The position numbers and the translations under genes were made by a program. Under the pieces are notes generated by a model that had not been told where the DNA came from, did not search any database, and saw only the letters and a program-made list of their open reading frames with translations. A stretch of 64,000 bases of DNA. Origin: Mycobacterium paragordonae. GTDB lineage: Bacteria > Actinomycetota > Actinomycetes > Mycobacteriales > Mycobacteriaceae. Each line of letters starts with the position of its first letter. Position 1 is the stretch's first letter. The stretch spans positions 6,262,001 to 6,326,000 of the forward strand of contig NZ_CP025546.1 in the NCBI RefSeq assembly GCF_003614435.1, read 5' to 3'. This document shows, one piece after another, positions 1 through 11,090 of this stretch.

Positions 1-241
1 AACGGTGCAGGTCAGGGGCACGCTGCACGCAATTTAGGGGTTGACAGGCGGCCTTTGACGTGCAGTGGGGCCGCCCCGAGGCGCACCTGCGGGCGCGTCC
101 GCACGGGCCCGGACGAGGCCACCCGAACGGTCAGCGGGTCGACACCGGGCATCCCGCCGCTACCGTCAGCGGTACCGTGCTACTACTCTGCATAGTTGAA
201 TTGCGCCTGAAATGCGACGGGGCCGACCCAGGAGGCATTGC
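1..241. other. intergenic region upstream of lpqE
   Basis: I see no credible gene here. In M. tuberculosis the divergent carD gene lies just beyond, so this stretch probably carries the promoters of both carD and lpqE. A TTGACA hexamer sits at 41-46 without a matching -10 at normal spacing. A CATAGT at 191-196 is a possible -10 for lpqE. A strong Shine-Dalgarno AGGAGG lies at 230-235. Confidence 0.5.
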
Positions 242-814
242 GTGAACCACTCGAACATCCGCCTGCCGTTCCGCCCGGCAAAGCTGGCCGCGTGGTTGGC
301 CGCTGTCGCGCTGGCCGTGGTCGCGCTCAGTGGTTGTGGAACCGGCCAGATCTCCCAGACGGCCGCCCAGGAGCCCGCCGTCAACGGCAACCGGGTCACC
401 ATCAACAACGTCGCACTGCGCGACATCCGCATCCAGGCTGCCCAGCCGACCGGCGACTTCCTGCAGCCCGGCAAATCGGTGGATCTGGTGCTGGTGGCGA
501 TCAACAACTCACCTGACGTCAACGACCGGCTGACCGGCATCACCAGCGACATCGGCAACGTGACGGTGTCCGGTGACGCCAAGCTGCCGGCCGGCAAGAT
601 GCTGATCGTCGGCACGCCGGAGGGACAGGTTGTGGCGCCGGGACCCGCCGAGGGCAACGGCGCGGCCAAGGCGACCGTCAACCTGTCCAAGCCGATCACC
701 AACGGCCTGACCTACAAGTTCACCTTCAAGTTCGAGAAGGCCGGCGAGGCCAGCGTGCAGGTGCCGATTTCGGCCGGCATGCCTCAGATGCACGAGGGCG
801 CAACCCACCCCTGA
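242..814 (+). CDS. lpqE: lipoprotein LpqE
   Basis: This is a 190-residue predicted lipoprotein matching mycobacterial LpqE (Rv3584 position). The GTG start at 242 is chosen because AGGAGG lies six bases upstream; an in-frame upstream extension has no such signal. The N-terminus has basic residues, a hydrophobic stretch at about 15-29 and the lipobox LSGC with Cys32, so it should be lipidated and exported. The mature part is rich in Val, Gly and Asn and looks like a beta-sandwich. Its biochemical role is unknown to me. It lies upstream of radA on the same strand with a 56-base gap, so it may be transcribed separately. Confidence 0.9.
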   Translation: MNHSNIRLPFRPAKLAAWLAAVALAVVALSGCGTGQISQTAAQEPAVNGNRVTINNVALRDIRIQAAQPTGDFLQPGKSVDLVLVAINNSPDVNDRLTGITSDIGNVTVSGDAKLPAGKMLIVGTPEGQVVAPGPAEGNGAAKATVNLSKPITNGLTYKFTFKFEKAGEASVQVPISAGMPQMHEGATHP

Positions 815-870
815 CCGGGCCGTCGGCGTTCCTCCCGGGAACTGTCACCCCGTCCCGTTACCTTCACGGG

Positions 871-2289
871 GTGGCCAATGCGCGATCGCAGTACCGGTGC
901 TCGGAATGCCGCCACGTAAGCGCCAAGTGGGTCGGGCGCTGCCTGGACTGTGGCAGCTGGGGGACCGTCGAGGAAGTGGCCGTACTGGCCGCTGTCGGCA
1001 ACGGCAAGCGCTCGGTGCCGTCCGGTGCGCCGGCCGTCCCGATCAGCGCGGTCGAGGCGACTAAGAGCAGACACCGATCCACCGGGGTGGACGAACTCGA
1101 CCGCGTGCTGGGCGGCGGCGTGGTTCCCGGCTCGGTGACGCTGCTGGCGGGCGATCCCGGCGTGGGCAAGTCGACGCTGCTGCTCGAGGTCGCCCACTGC
1201 TGGGCGCAGCGGGGACGGCGCGCGCTGTATATCTCCGGCGAAGAGTCCGCCGGCCAGGTGCGGCTGCGGGCCGACCGGATCGGCTGCGGCGGCACCGCCT
1301 TCGACGAGGTGTATCTGGCCGCCGAATCTGACCTGCACACGGTGCTGGGGCACATCGACACCGTGCGACCGGCGCTGGTGATCGTCGACTCGGTGCAGAC
1401 GATGTCCACCACCGAGGCGGACGGCGTCGCCGGCGGCGTCACCCAGGTGCGCGCCGTCACGGCCGCTCTGACCGCGGCCGCCAAGGCCAACGGTGTCGCG
1501 ATGATCCTCGTCGGGCACGTCACCAAGGACGGGGCCATCGCCGGCCCGCGCTCTCTCGAGCACCTGGTCGACGTGGTGTTGCATTTCGAAGGCGACCGCA
1601 ACGGCGCGCTGCGGATGGTCCGCGGCATCAAGAACCGGTTCGGCGCCGCTGACGAGGTGGGATGTTTCCTCCTGCACGACAGCGGCATCGAAGGGGTCGC
1701 CGATCCGTCGAACCTGTTCCTCGACCAGCGGCCCAATCCGGCCCCGGGGACCGCGATCACGGTGACCCTGGACGGCAAGCGGCCGTTGATCGGCGAGGTG
1801 CAGGCGCTGCTGGCCACCCCGAACGGCGGCTCGCCGCGGCGGGCCGTGAGCGGCATCGACCACTCCCGGGCCGCGATGATCACCGCGGTGCTGGAGAAGC
1901 ACGCGCAGCTGCGCCTTTCCGTCAACGACATCTACCTGTCCACCGTGGGCGGTATGCGGTTGACCGACCCCTCATCGGATCTGGCGGTGGCGACCGCGCT
2001 GGCCTCGGCCTACGCCAACCTGGCGTTGCCCACCACCGCCGTGATGATCGGCGAGGTCGGTCTGGCCGGCGATCTGCGCCGGGTGCACGGCATGGACCGG
2101 CGGTTGGCCGAAGCCGCGCGCCAGGGCTTCACCATCGCGCTGGTCCCGCCGGGTTGCAAGACCATCCCGGCGGGTCTGCGCGCCCTGAGCGCGTCCACCA
2201 TCGTCGAGGCCCTGCAGCACCTGATCGGCATCGCCGAGCACCGCAGCGCCGCCGAAGTGGGGTTGCATCCACTCGACAGCCCCCGGTAG
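871..2289 (+). CDS. radA: DNA repair protein RadA (Sms)
   Basis: RadA is a RecA-related branch-migration ATPase that processes recombination intermediates. The 472-residue protein has the expected order: an N-terminal four-cysteine zinc finger (C10, C13, C24, C27), the Walker A motif GDPGVGKST at 94-102, the RadA signature KNRFG at 254-258, and a C-terminal Lon-protease-like domain from about 290 without proteolytic function in this family. The start is GTG at 871. It is followed 30 bases later by disA, the conserved radA-disA pairing; RadA is known in other bacteria to modulate DisA cyclase activity. Confidence 0.97.
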   Translation: MANARSQYRCSECRHVSAKWVGRCLDCGSWGTVEEVAVLAAVGNGKRSVPSGAPAVPISAVEATKSRHRSTGVDELDRVLGGGVVPGSVTLLAGDPGVGKSTLLLEVAHCWAQRGRRALYISGEESAGQVRLRADRIGCGGTAFDEVYLAAESDLHTVLGHIDTVRPALVIVDSVQTMSTTEADGVAGGVTQVRAVTAALTAAAKANGVAMILVGHVTKDGAIAGPRSLEHLVDVVLHFEGDRNGALRMVRGIKNRFGAADEVGCFLLHDSGIEGVADPSNLFLDQRPNPAPGTAITVTLDGKRPLIGEVQALLATPNGGSPRRAVSGIDHSRAAMITAVLEKHAQLRLSVNDIYLSTVGGMRLTDPSSDLAVATALASAYANLALPTTAVMIGEVGLAGDLRRVHGMDRRLAEAARQGFTIALVPPGCKTIPAGLRALSASTIVEALQHLIGIAEHRSAAEVGLHPLDSPR

Positions 2290-4217
<1,928 letters not shown>

Positions 4218-4284
4218 GCATCTTTGCCTGACCCGGCTCGGCGTGTCGCGGGGTTAGCTGGACGGACCGAGTGTAAAGGGCTTG

Positions 4285-4926
4285 CTAGACGGCCTGTTCC
4301 TGCGGCGCCTGCTCGCCGATATCGCCGATGTGGTCAACCAGCTCCGCCTTGCCCTCGGCGAGCTGGTAGGTCACGCCGGCAAGCGCCAGCGTGCCGCCGT
4401 CCACCCGCTCCGCGATGGCAGAGGAACGTGCGACGAGCTGCTTCAGCGTCTCGCTGACATGCCGTTCCTCGAACTCGTCGACGCGGGTCAGGCCGTCACG
4501 CCGGCCGGCCAGCACCGACGGGACCACCCGTTCCACGACGTCGCGCACGAAACCGCCGGGTATCGCGCCGTCGTCCAGGGCGTCGATGGTCGCCTTCACC
4601 GCGCCGCAGCTGTTGTGGCCGAGCACCACGATCAGCGGGACGTTGAGCACCACGACGGCGTACTCGATGGAGCCCAGGACCGCCGAATCGATTGCCTGTC
4701 CGGCAGTACGCACCACGAACACGTCGCCGAGGCCCTGATCGAAGATCAGCTCGGCGGCGACCCGGCTGTCCGCACACCCGAAGATGACGGCGGTCGGCGT
4801 CTGGCCGCCGGCCAGACTGGCTCGGTGGTCGACGCTCTGGCTGGGGTGGGCGGGCTTGCCGGCGACGAATCGCTCGTTACCCTCTTTGAGTGCTTTCCAG
4901 GCGCTTATCGGGTTGCTGTTGGGCAT
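4285..4926 (-). CDS. canB: beta-carbonic anhydrase
   Basis: This enzyme interconverts CO2 and bicarbonate with a zinc site. The 213-residue protein has all catalytic features of a beta-class carbonic anhydrase: zinc ligands C51, H104 and C107, and the D53-R55 dyad in FGCADSR and GHNSCG. A longer reading frame extends upstream, but the start at 4926 gives the conserved N-terminus MPNSNP and family length. Its ATG overlaps the ATG of the divergent mutY inside one CATG, so both genes must initiate from promoters inside or very close to the other gene. It lies 1 kb from the dab operon and is the intact paralogue of the degenerate gene at 10418. Confidence 0.96.
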   Translation of the reverse strand: MPNSNPISAWKALKEGNERFVAGKPAHPSQSVDHRASLAGGQTPTAVIFGCADSRVAAELIFDQGLGDVFVVRTAGQAIDSAVLGSIEYAVVVLNVPLIVVLGHNSCGAVKATIDALDDGAIPGGFVRDVVERVVPSVLAGRRDGLTRVDEFEERHVSETLKQLVARSSAIAERVDGGTLALAGVTYQLAEGKAELVDHIGDIGEQAPQEQAV

Positions 4927-5836
4927 GCCAGCCATTCTGCCGGAACAGCCCGTGATCGGCCCAGTACACATACCGGCCACCAATCTTGTCGCCTGGTATG
5001 AGCGGTCGAGCCGGGACCTGCCCTGGCGCGAGCCCGGAGTCAGTGCCTGGCAGATCCTGGTCAGCGAGTTCATGCTGCAGCAGACGCCGGTGTCCCGGGT
5101 GCTGCCGATCTGGACGGAGTGGGTGCGCCGCTGGCCGACACCGTCGGCGACGGCGGCGGCCAGTGCCGCCGATGTGCTGCGCGCCTGGGGCAAGTTGGGT
5201 TATCCGCGGCGGGCCAAGCGCCTGCACGAGTGCGCCGTCGTGATCGCCCGCGAGCACGGCGACGTCGTGCCCGACGACGTCGACACGCTGCTGACCCTGC
5301 CTGGCATCGGCAGTTACACCGCTCGGGCGGTGGCGTGCTTCGCCTACCGGCAACGAGTTCCGGTGGTGGACATTAATGTTCGGCGCGTGGTGGCCCGCGC
5401 TATCCACGGGCGGGCCGACGCGGGCAACCCGTCGGCCACCCGCGATCACGCCGACGTCGCCGCCCTGCTCCCGAATGACGATGTCGCGCCCACTTTTTCG
5501 ATTGCGCTGATGGAGCTGGGCGCGACGGTGTGCACGGCGCGCGCACCCAAGTGCGGCTTGTGTCCGCTGGAAAAATGCGCGTGGCGCGACGCGGGTTTCC
5601 CCGCCGGTGACGCTCCGGCGCGGCGCACCCAGGCTTACGCCGGCACCGACCGCCAGGTTCGCGGCCGATTGCTGGATGTATTGCGCGACAACAACTCTCC
5701 GGTCACCCGGGCACAGCTGGACGTGGCGTGGCTGACCGACACCGCCCAGCGCGACCGCGCGCTGTACTCGCTGCTGATCGACGGCCTGGTCACTCAGACG
5801 GCGGATGGGCGGTTCGCGTTGGCGGGCGAAGGGTAG
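4925..5836 (+). CDS. mutY: A/G-specific adenine glycosylase MutY
   Basis: MutY removes adenine mispaired with 8-oxoguanine or guanine, protecting against oxidative G-to-T mutation. The 303-residue protein has the catalytic glutamate in the segment SEFMLQQT, the helix-hairpin-helix LPGIGSYTA followed by the catalytic aspartate in VVDINV, and a cysteine cluster C-x6-C-x2-C-x4-C typical of the [4Fe-4S] loop. The start at 4925 gives the family N-terminus MPAILPE; a longer upstream frame runs antisense through canB and is not favoured. It is the last conserved gene before the accessory dab block. Confidence 0.95.
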   Translation: MPAILPEQPVIGPVHIPATNLVAWYERSSRDLPWREPGVSAWQILVSEFMLQQTPVSRVLPIWTEWVRRWPTPSATAAASAADVLRAWGKLGYPRRAKRLHECAVVIAREHGDVVPDDVDTLLTLPGIGSYTARAVACFAYRQRVPVVDINVRRVVARAIHGRADAGNPSATRDHADVAALLPNDDVAPTFSIALMELGATVCTARAPKCGLCPLEKCAWRDAGFPAGDAPARRTQAYAGTDRQVRGRLLDVLRDNNSPVTRAQLDVAWLTDTAQRDRALYSLLIDGLVTQTADGRFALAGEG

Positions 5837-5909
5837 CCGCCACACTGTTATATGAAGTTTATTTCGTGATATTTGACAGACGTAATTTATCTCGCGTAAT
5901 CTGCATCGC
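5837..5909 (+). promoter_or_regulatory. AT-rich promoter of the dab operon, leaderless
   Basis: This 73-base gap is far more AT-rich than its surroundings. It contains a perfect TTGACA at 5873-5878, an 18-base spacer and TAATCT at 5897-5902. The ATG of dabB begins at 5910, seven bases after the -10, so the transcript should be leaderless. CGTAAT occurs twice (5881-5886 and 5895-5900) around the -10 and could be part of an operator. A perfect -35 box is unusual in mycobacteria and fits a strong or activator-independent, repressible promoter. Confidence 0.6.
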
Positions 5910-7493
5910 ATGTACACGAGCGCCGTCCTTCTCGCCGCCTTGTCCACGCCCCTGCTCGCCTCGCTTCTTGCGCTACTGGCCGGCTCCCGGCGCCCCGTAC
6001 TCGTGGGCCGCCTGGGTGTCGCGGCCGCCGGTGCCGGCTTCGCCGCCTCCTGCCTGACAGCCGTCGAAGTGCTGCTGCACGGTCCGGTGCGGGCCACCCT
6101 GCGCACCGGTCAGGGCGCGACGATCGCCGAGGTGGGCGCCGACCGGCTCAGCGCCCTGCTGTTGGTGCTGGTCTTCGGGGTCAGCACGGTTGTGCAGTTG
6201 TTCGCCCTGCGTTATCTCGCGTGTGACAAGCGGTCGGGCTGGTTCACCGCCGGGACCGGACTGCTCACCGCGGCGTCCGCGGGGCTGATGATTTCGGGCA
6301 CTCTGATCGGCTTGGCGCTCTGCTGGACCATGGCCGGGACAGCGTTGTGCCTGCTTCTTGCGACTTACTGGGAATTGCCGGCTGCCCGCGACGGTGTGCG
6401 ACGTACCGCGACCGCATTCGCGCTGGGCGATCTCGCACTGTGGTCAGCGGTCGCGCTGGTGACCATGCAGTGGGGCAATCGAAGCCTGTCCGAGTTGACC
6501 GTCATCAGAGACGCGTCACCGACGATGCTGATCGCCGCGGTACTGATCGTGGTGGCTGCCCTGTCCCGGTCCGCGCAGATTCCGTTCCACCGCTGGTTGC
6601 CTGTCACCCTCGCGGCACCCACCCCGGTGTCGGCCTTACTGCACGCCGGTGTGGTCAACGCCGGGGGTGTGCTGCTGGTGCGATTGAGCCCGATCGTCAG
6701 CGGATCGGCTCTGGCCATGGGGATTGCGTTCGCCGCCGGCATGTTGAGCATGGTCTACGGGGCCCTGGTGATGCTCACCAAGTCAGACATCAAGGGCTCG
6801 TTGGCATATTCGACGATGGCCCAAATGGGCTTCATGACCTTGACCTGCGGCTTGGGCCTGTCTGCCGCGGCGGTCTTCCACTTGGTCGGGCACGGCTTCT
6901 ACAAGGCCACGCTCTTCTTGTCCTCGGGGTCGGCGATCGCCAAGCGGCGCCAGAAGGCCGCTCGCCCGCCTGCGCCGCCGCTGAGCCGCACCCGACGTGC
7001 AGCGGTACTCGTCTCCGCGATGCTGCTGCCCGCGGCCGCACTCTACGCAGCCGGCGCGGTGATGCCGTTGCACACGGCGGAGCACGGCTCGGCGGAAGCG
7101 TTGGTGATCTTCACCTGGGCCACCGCCGCGGCGGCACTGATGGGCTGGCTGGCTCGATCTCCCCACTGGCCAGCGGTCTTCGCCGCGGGCGTGGCACTGC
7201 TCGGCGCGGGCGTCGGCTACCTGGCCCTGGTCAACCTGGTGACCGGTTTCCTTTCGCCCGATCTGCCGCCGGTCGCCGTGCCATCGGCGTCTTCGTTGGG
7301 CATCGCCGCAGCGGCGGTCGTGCTCGGCGCACTGGCCCTGCTGCGCCAAGCTCCCCCGGATGGCTGGATGGGCCGTCTGCAGCGTGCCCTCTACACCAAA
7401 GCGCTTGTAGCAGGGCATGTCTCAGCAGTACGCCCACAGCAGATCCCCACTCCGACCCACTTGACTGCACAACTGACAGGAGCGCTCCGATGA
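5910..7493 (+). CDS. dabB: DabB: NuoL-like membrane subunit of the DAB inorganic-carbon pump
   Basis: This 527-residue polytopic protein belongs to the proton-conducting antiporter/NuoL family. It shows about a dozen hydrophobic helices and the conserved segment AQIPFHRWLPVTLAAPTPVS followed by ALLHAGVVNAGG, plus a functional-type lysine in LTKSDIKGSLAYST. Such short NuoL relatives next to a DUF2309 protein are DabB, which couples ion flow to CO2 hydration by DabA. Its stop overlaps the dabA start by four bases (ATGA), indicating translational coupling. Alternatives such as an Mrp or complex I subunit are unlikely because no other such subunits are nearby. Confidence 0.88.
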   Translation: MYTSAVLLAALSTPLLASLLALLAGSRRPVLVGRLGVAAAGAGFAASCLTAVEVLLHGPVRATLRTGQGATIAEVGADRLSALLLVLVFGVSTVVQLFALRYLACDKRSGWFTAGTGLLTAASAGLMISGTLIGLALCWTMAGTALCLLLATYWELPAARDGVRRTATAFALGDLALWSAVALVTMQWGNRSLSELTVIRDASPTMLIAAVLIVVAALSRSAQIPFHRWLPVTLAAPTPVSALLHAGVVNAGGVLLVRLSPIVSGSALAMGIAFAAGMLSMVYGALVMLTKSDIKGSLAYSTMAQMGFMTLTCGLGLSAAAVFHLVGHGFYKATLFLSSGSAIAKRRQKAARPPAPPLSRTRRAAVLVSAMLLPAAALYAAGAVMPLHTAEHGSAEALVIFTWATAAAALMGWLARSPHWPAVFAAGVALLGAGVGYLALVNLVTGFLSPDLPPVAVPSASSLGIAAAAVVLGALALLRQAPPDGWMGRLQRALYTKALVAGHVSAVRPQQIPTPTHLTAQLTGALR

Positions 7494-10078
7494 CCACCGT
7501 CGCTGAACACGTCTCGATCGACGCGTTGCGTGCCCAGCTGCGCAGCGAGGTGAATCTGGCCGCGCGGGTGGTTCCCACCCACTACCCGCTGGAGACCTTC
7601 ATCGCCGTCAACCCGCTGGCCGGACTGGAAGGCATGCCCTTCGAGCAGGCGGTGCTGCGCGCCGGGGACCTCTACGGCGTCGCAGGACTGCTGGATGAGA
7701 CCGCCTACCGCGACCTCTACCACCGCGGGCGGATCACCGACGCCGACCTTGAATCGACACTGCGGCTGCGTTACCCGAACCTGCTGGACGGAGAACCCAT
7801 CCAGCTGGGCGCCCGGGAGGTGACACCTGCCGAGTTGTTGCGCGACGACCTGCTCAACGGCCGCGTCGGAGCGAAGCCGTTGCGCCGCAACAAGATGCGC
7901 AGTGAACAGCTCGCACCGCAGGTGGCCGAAGAGGTGGACGCACAAGCCGCCAAATGGAGTACGGCATTCTTCGGGTCACCCGCGGCGGGTTGGCCGATGC
8001 CCGCGCGCGAACGGGGCTTCTTCCACGCCTGGCGGACTCTGGCCGCAGGGGATCACAAGTTGGGACGAAAAGTACGCGCCGCCCTGCGTGAAGTGCCCGA
8101 ACGAGCCGACGACGCTGCGTTGAAAGCCCTGCGGCAGCTGGGCGTCACCGACGACGAACGCATCACCTACCTGCAAGCGCATCTGACCCGGCTTCCCGGC
8201 TGGGCAGCGTACGTCCGTTGGTATGCCGAGCGGATGGTCGGCGCGGACCTTCTCGACTACCTGGCCCTGCGTCTGACCTACGAAGCATTGTTGCTGCCCG
8301 GCAACGCTACTGAGTCGACCGGCGATGTCGACGCCGGCAACCGCCCAGCCATCCCCTCGGCGGGGGAGCGGGCAGCGGATCTCGCGCGGCTCTGGGGTCT
8401 CGACCAGTTGAGCGATGATGACTTAGCCTCTGCCGCAAGGATATTGGCGGCTCTTCCGGTCACGGCCCGGCCGGTGGTTTGGCAACAGGCCTACGAGGCG
8501 CACTACCGGGACGCGCTGCTGAAGTCTCTGACCGGCAGCACTGCCCAGGAGTCCCACGGGCGGCCACACACCCAACTCGTGTGCTGCATCGACGCTCGGT
8601 CGGAAGGTCTGCGCCGGCACATCGAATCCAAGGGCGGATACGAAACCCTCGGCTTCGCCGGGTTTTTCGCGGTCGCCATCCGGTTCACCGACCTGGTCGG
8701 CGGGGCGCCCAACGAGCTGTGCCCGGTTCTGATTCGTCCCCAGCATGAAGTCCGCGAAAGCCCGGCACCTGAAGGTGTGCGTGCGGCCAAGCGGCGACGG
8801 GACGGCAGCGCAGTCATGGCCGGCGCCGAGGCAGCCTTCAACACCGCGAAGCAGGCACTGCTGGCACCGTTCACGCTGGCCGAGGCCTCTGGCTGGGCCG
8901 CCGGTCCTTGGGCCGCCGCAAAGACGCTGAGCCCGAAAGCCAGCGGCACCCTGCGCCGGCGCCTGCGCGACCGGCTGGCCCCGCCGGCACCTACCGTCCT
9001 CTCCGTCAACGAGAGCGTCGATCTGGCACAGCGGGCCCTCTACGCTCAGGTGGCGCTCACCACCATGGGCCTCACCAGCGGGTTCGCCCGGCTGGTGGTG
9101 ATGTGTGGACATGGCAGCACTACCGAGAACAACCCGTACCAGGCGGCGCTGGACTGCGGGGCGTGTGGCGGGCAACCGGGTGGGCCCAACGCGCGAACCG
9201 CGGTCGCCATCCTCAACAACGCCGACGTCCGTGCGGAGTTGCACGACATGGGGATCTCGATTCCCGACGACACCTGGTTCGTCGCCGCTCTGCACGACAC
9301 GGCCACGGACCGGGTCGCTGTCCTGGACGAGCATCTGGTCCCGGCGAGCCATGTCGCCGACATGCGCAGGCTGATCACCGATCTCGAGGTGGCCGGTGCC
9401 GAGTTGGCCGCCGAGCGCTGCGCCGTGCTGCCCGGAGGTCCGGCCCGTCCGGACCCGGCCCGGGCAACGCGGCACGTCGCCAACCGCTCCGCCGACTGGG
9501 CTCAGGTCTTTCCCGAGTGGGGGCTGGCCGGCAACGCTGCCTTCATCGTGGGGCCCCGCGACCTGAGCAGCGGACTCGACCTGCGGCGACGGACCTTCCT
9601 GCACTCCTACGAAGCCGACGTCGACCCGGACGGCAGCGCGTTGGAGACCATCCTGACCGCGCCCATGGTCGTGGCCCAATGGATCAGCTGTCAGTACTAC
9701 TTCTCGACAGTTGCGCCGGAGCTGTTCGGAGCGGGAACCAAGACGGTCCACAACGTGGTGGCCGGAGTGGGCGTACTCGCCGGCCACGGCGGTGACCTGC
9801 AGCTGGGACTACCTCGCCAATCGGTCACCGACGGTCAGACGTTCGGGCACGAGCCGATGCGCCTGCTGACCGTCGTCCAAGCCCCGCTCGAGCGAATCGA
9901 CACGATCGTCGACCGCAACCCCGTCCTGCAACATCTGTTCGGAAACGACTGGGTAGCCCTCGCGGCCCGCGAAAAGCCAGGAGACGACTGGCAGCGCTGG
10001 ACTCGCAATGGCTGGCGGAGCTGGGAATCGGGAGTCGAAAAGCACAACGCAACTGAGGAGGTATCGCCATGCCACTGA
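7490..10078 (+). CDS. dabA: DabA: zinc-dependent CO2 hydration subunit (DUF2309/UPF0753)
   Basis: DabA is a large peripheral protein with a carbonic-anhydrase-like zinc site that, with DabB, converts CO2 to bicarbonate unidirectionally in the cytoplasm. The 862-residue protein keeps all four site residues: C366 and D368 in CCIDARSE, H541 in MCGHGS and C556 in DCGACGG. Their spacing (2, 173 and 15 residues apart) closely follows that of the characterised Halothiobacillus protein (C351, D353, H524, C539, from memory). ATG at 7490 is preceded by ACAGGAG; a longer frame upstream lies inside dabB and is rejected. It is followed by the PII-like gene, overlapping by ten bases. Confidence 0.92.
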   Translation: MTTVAEHVSIDALRAQLRSEVNLAARVVPTHYPLETFIAVNPLAGLEGMPFEQAVLRAGDLYGVAGLLDETAYRDLYHRGRITDADLESTLRLRYPNLLDGEPIQLGAREVTPAELLRDDLLNGRVGAKPLRRNKMRSEQLAPQVAEEVDAQAAKWSTAFFGSPAAGWPMPARERGFFHAWRTLAAGDHKLGRKVRAALREVPERADDAALKALRQLGVTDDERITYLQAHLTRLPGWAAYVRWYAERMVGADLLDYLALRLTYEALLLPGNATESTGDVDAGNRPAIPSAGERAADLARLWGLDQLSDDDLASAARILAALPVTARPVVWQQAYEAHYRDALLKSLTGSTAQESHGRPHTQLVCCIDARSEGLRRHIESKGGYETLGFAGFFAVAIRFTDLVGGAPNELCPVLIRPQHEVRESPAPEGVRAAKRRRDGSAVMAGAEAAFNTAKQALLAPFTLAEASGWAAGPWAAAKTLSPKASGTLRRRLRDRLAPPAPTVLSVNESVDLAQRALYAQVALTTMGLTSGFARLVVMCGHGSTTENNPYQAALDCGACGGQPGGPNARTAVAILNNADVRAELHDMGISIPDDTWFVAALHDTATDRVAVLDEHLVPASHVADMRRLITDLEVAGAELAAERCAVLPGGPARPDPARATRHVANRSADWAQVFPEWGLAGNAAFIVGPRDLSSGLDLRRRTFLHSYEADVDPDGSALETILTAPMVVAQWISCQYYFSTVAPELFGAGTKTVHNVVAGVGVLAGHGGDLQLGLPRQSVTDGQTFGHEPMRLLTVVQAPLERIDTIVDRNPVLQHLFGNDWVALAAREKPGDDWQRWTRNGWRSWESGVEKHNATEEVSPCH

Positions 10079-10392
10079 ATGGCCTGACAAAAATGACGAA
10101 AATCGAAGTGGTGGTGGGCGGCGACCACGCGTCCGCAGTCCGCGACCAATTCCACAGCGCAGGCGCCACCGGGTTCACCAGTGTCTCGGGCGTCTCGGGG
10201 CTCGGGCATCACGGCTATCACCAGGGCCGGCTGCTCTTCAACCAGCAAGCGGCACTCGAAATGCTCATTACCGTCGTGCCGGACACCAAGTCAGAGGCGC
10301 TGGTCGCTGGACTGCGACGGCTGCTCGAGGGTTCGCCGGGGGTCATGTTCGTGACCGACACCTACGTCAGCCGGCCCGAGTACTTCAGCTGA
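10069..10392 (+). CDS. PII-like signalling protein (CPII-type)
   Basis: This 107-residue protein resembles the PII-like proteins encoded beside dabA and carboxysome genes (CPII), which bind adenine nucleotides and bicarbonate. It shows a first beta strand with K-IEVVV, a loop rich in Gly and His (SGLGHHGYHQGRLLFN) where classical PII has its T-loop, and a second ferredoxin-like repeat ending in VMFVTDTYVSR. The uridylylation tyrosine context of GlnB is absent. The ATG at 10069 has an excellent GAGGAGGT Shine-Dalgarno and lies inside the end of dabA. It is probably a regulator of the pump or of the neighbouring pseudo-carbonic anhydrase; the ligand is inferred from family knowledge only. Confidence 0.82.
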   Translation: MPLNGLTKMTKIEVVVGGDHASAVRDQFHSAGATGFTSVSGVSGLGHHGYHQGRLLFNQQAALEMLITVVPDTKSEALVAGLRRLLEGSPGVMFVTDTYVSRPEYFS

Positions 10393-10417
10393 AACCAACC
10401 ACAGAAAGGTAACGATA

Positions 10418-11029
10418 ATGTCCAACCCCACTTCCGCCTGGCAGAGCCTGCAAGCCGGAAATCAGCACTTCTACAACACCTTGCGGAAGCAGCACAGCGT
10501 CGCCAACGGACAGCCGCCCGCCGCGGTCGTGTTCCGCTCCGCGGACTCCGACGTGCCGAGCCAGGTGGTGTTCGGTCAGAGCTGGGGCTCGATCATCGAC
10601 ATCAGCAACTGGGGACACGTCATCGACACTGGCGTGCTGGCCACCCTTGAGTACGCCGTCGGCACTCTCAAGACGCCGTTGGTCGTCATCCTCGGCCACT
10701 CGGACTCCAGCGCCATGCAGACGGCCCTCGATGCCTGGAACAACGCCAACTTCCCCGACGGCGCCACCCGTGCCGTCGTCGAACAGGCGGTTTCCTCGTT
10801 GGCCCGCAAAGACGCCGGCATCAATACCGCCGACGATCTGACGGCAGCTCACGTGGCGCACGTCGGGGTGTCGCTGCTGCACAAATCGCCGCTGGTCGCC
10901 AAGGCCGTCGACAGCGGACGGTGCGCAATCGTCGCCGCCCTGCTCGATCGTGCGGACGGCCGGGTCCAGGTCTGCGGGACCATCGGACAGGTTTCCGACA
11001 ACGAGACACCGTTGCTGCGGGTCGTCTAA
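10418..11029 (+). CDS. beta-carbonic anhydrase-like protein lacking the zinc site
   Basis: This 203-residue protein aligns along its whole length with CanB encoded at 4285-4926, including the N-terminal SAW-x-LQAGN helix, the core IDTGVLATLEYAV and the end CGTIGQV. The catalytic positions are changed: the first zinc cysteine is Ser41, the dyad arginine is Asp45 (D43 is kept), H94 is kept and the second zinc cysteine is Ser97. It therefore should not bind zinc or hydrate CO2 by the usual mechanism. The frame is intact with a good ribosome site (AGAAAGG), so it is a gene rather than decay. A role as bicarbonate sensor, DabA partner or scaffold is inference. Confidence 0.85.
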   Translation: MSNPTSAWQSLQAGNQHFYNTLRKQHSVANGQPPAAVVFRSADSDVPSQVVFGQSWGSIIDISNWGHVIDTGVLATLEYAVGTLKTPLVVILGHSDSSAMQTALDAWNNANFPDGATRAVVEQAVSSLARKDAGINTADDLTAAHVAHVGVSLLHKSPLVAKAVDSGRCAIVAALLDRADGRVQVCGTIGQVSDNETPLLRVV

Positions 11030-11035
11030 GAATCG

Positions 11036-11078
11036 CGGGCCGCCAGGCCCGGCGGATTCCGCCGGGCCTGGCGGCCCG
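11036..11078 (+). terminator. long perfect hairpin between the pseudo-carbonic anhydrase and zinc-ribbon genes
   Basis: A 20-base-pair perfect stem (11036-11055 with 11059-11078) closes a three-base ATT loop. It begins seven bases after the stop codon at 11029. No T-run follows, which is usual for mycobacterial terminators. The next gene starts 13 bases after the hairpin, so it could be a terminator, an attenuator, or an mRNA-stabilising element that makes the downstream gene less expressed. Confidence 0.7.
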
Positions 11079-11090
11079 GCTGGCTCTCTC

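Noticed and set aside
6347..7489. Extension of dabA by 381 codons upstream
   Set aside because: The extension lies inside dabB in another frame; ATG 7490 has a good Shine-Dalgarno and starts the conserved DUF2309 sequence.
10418..11029. Possibility that the degenerate carbonic anhydrase is a pseudogene
   Set aside because: The frame is full length with no stop or shift, has a ribosome site, and the fold core is preserved; only catalytic residues changed.
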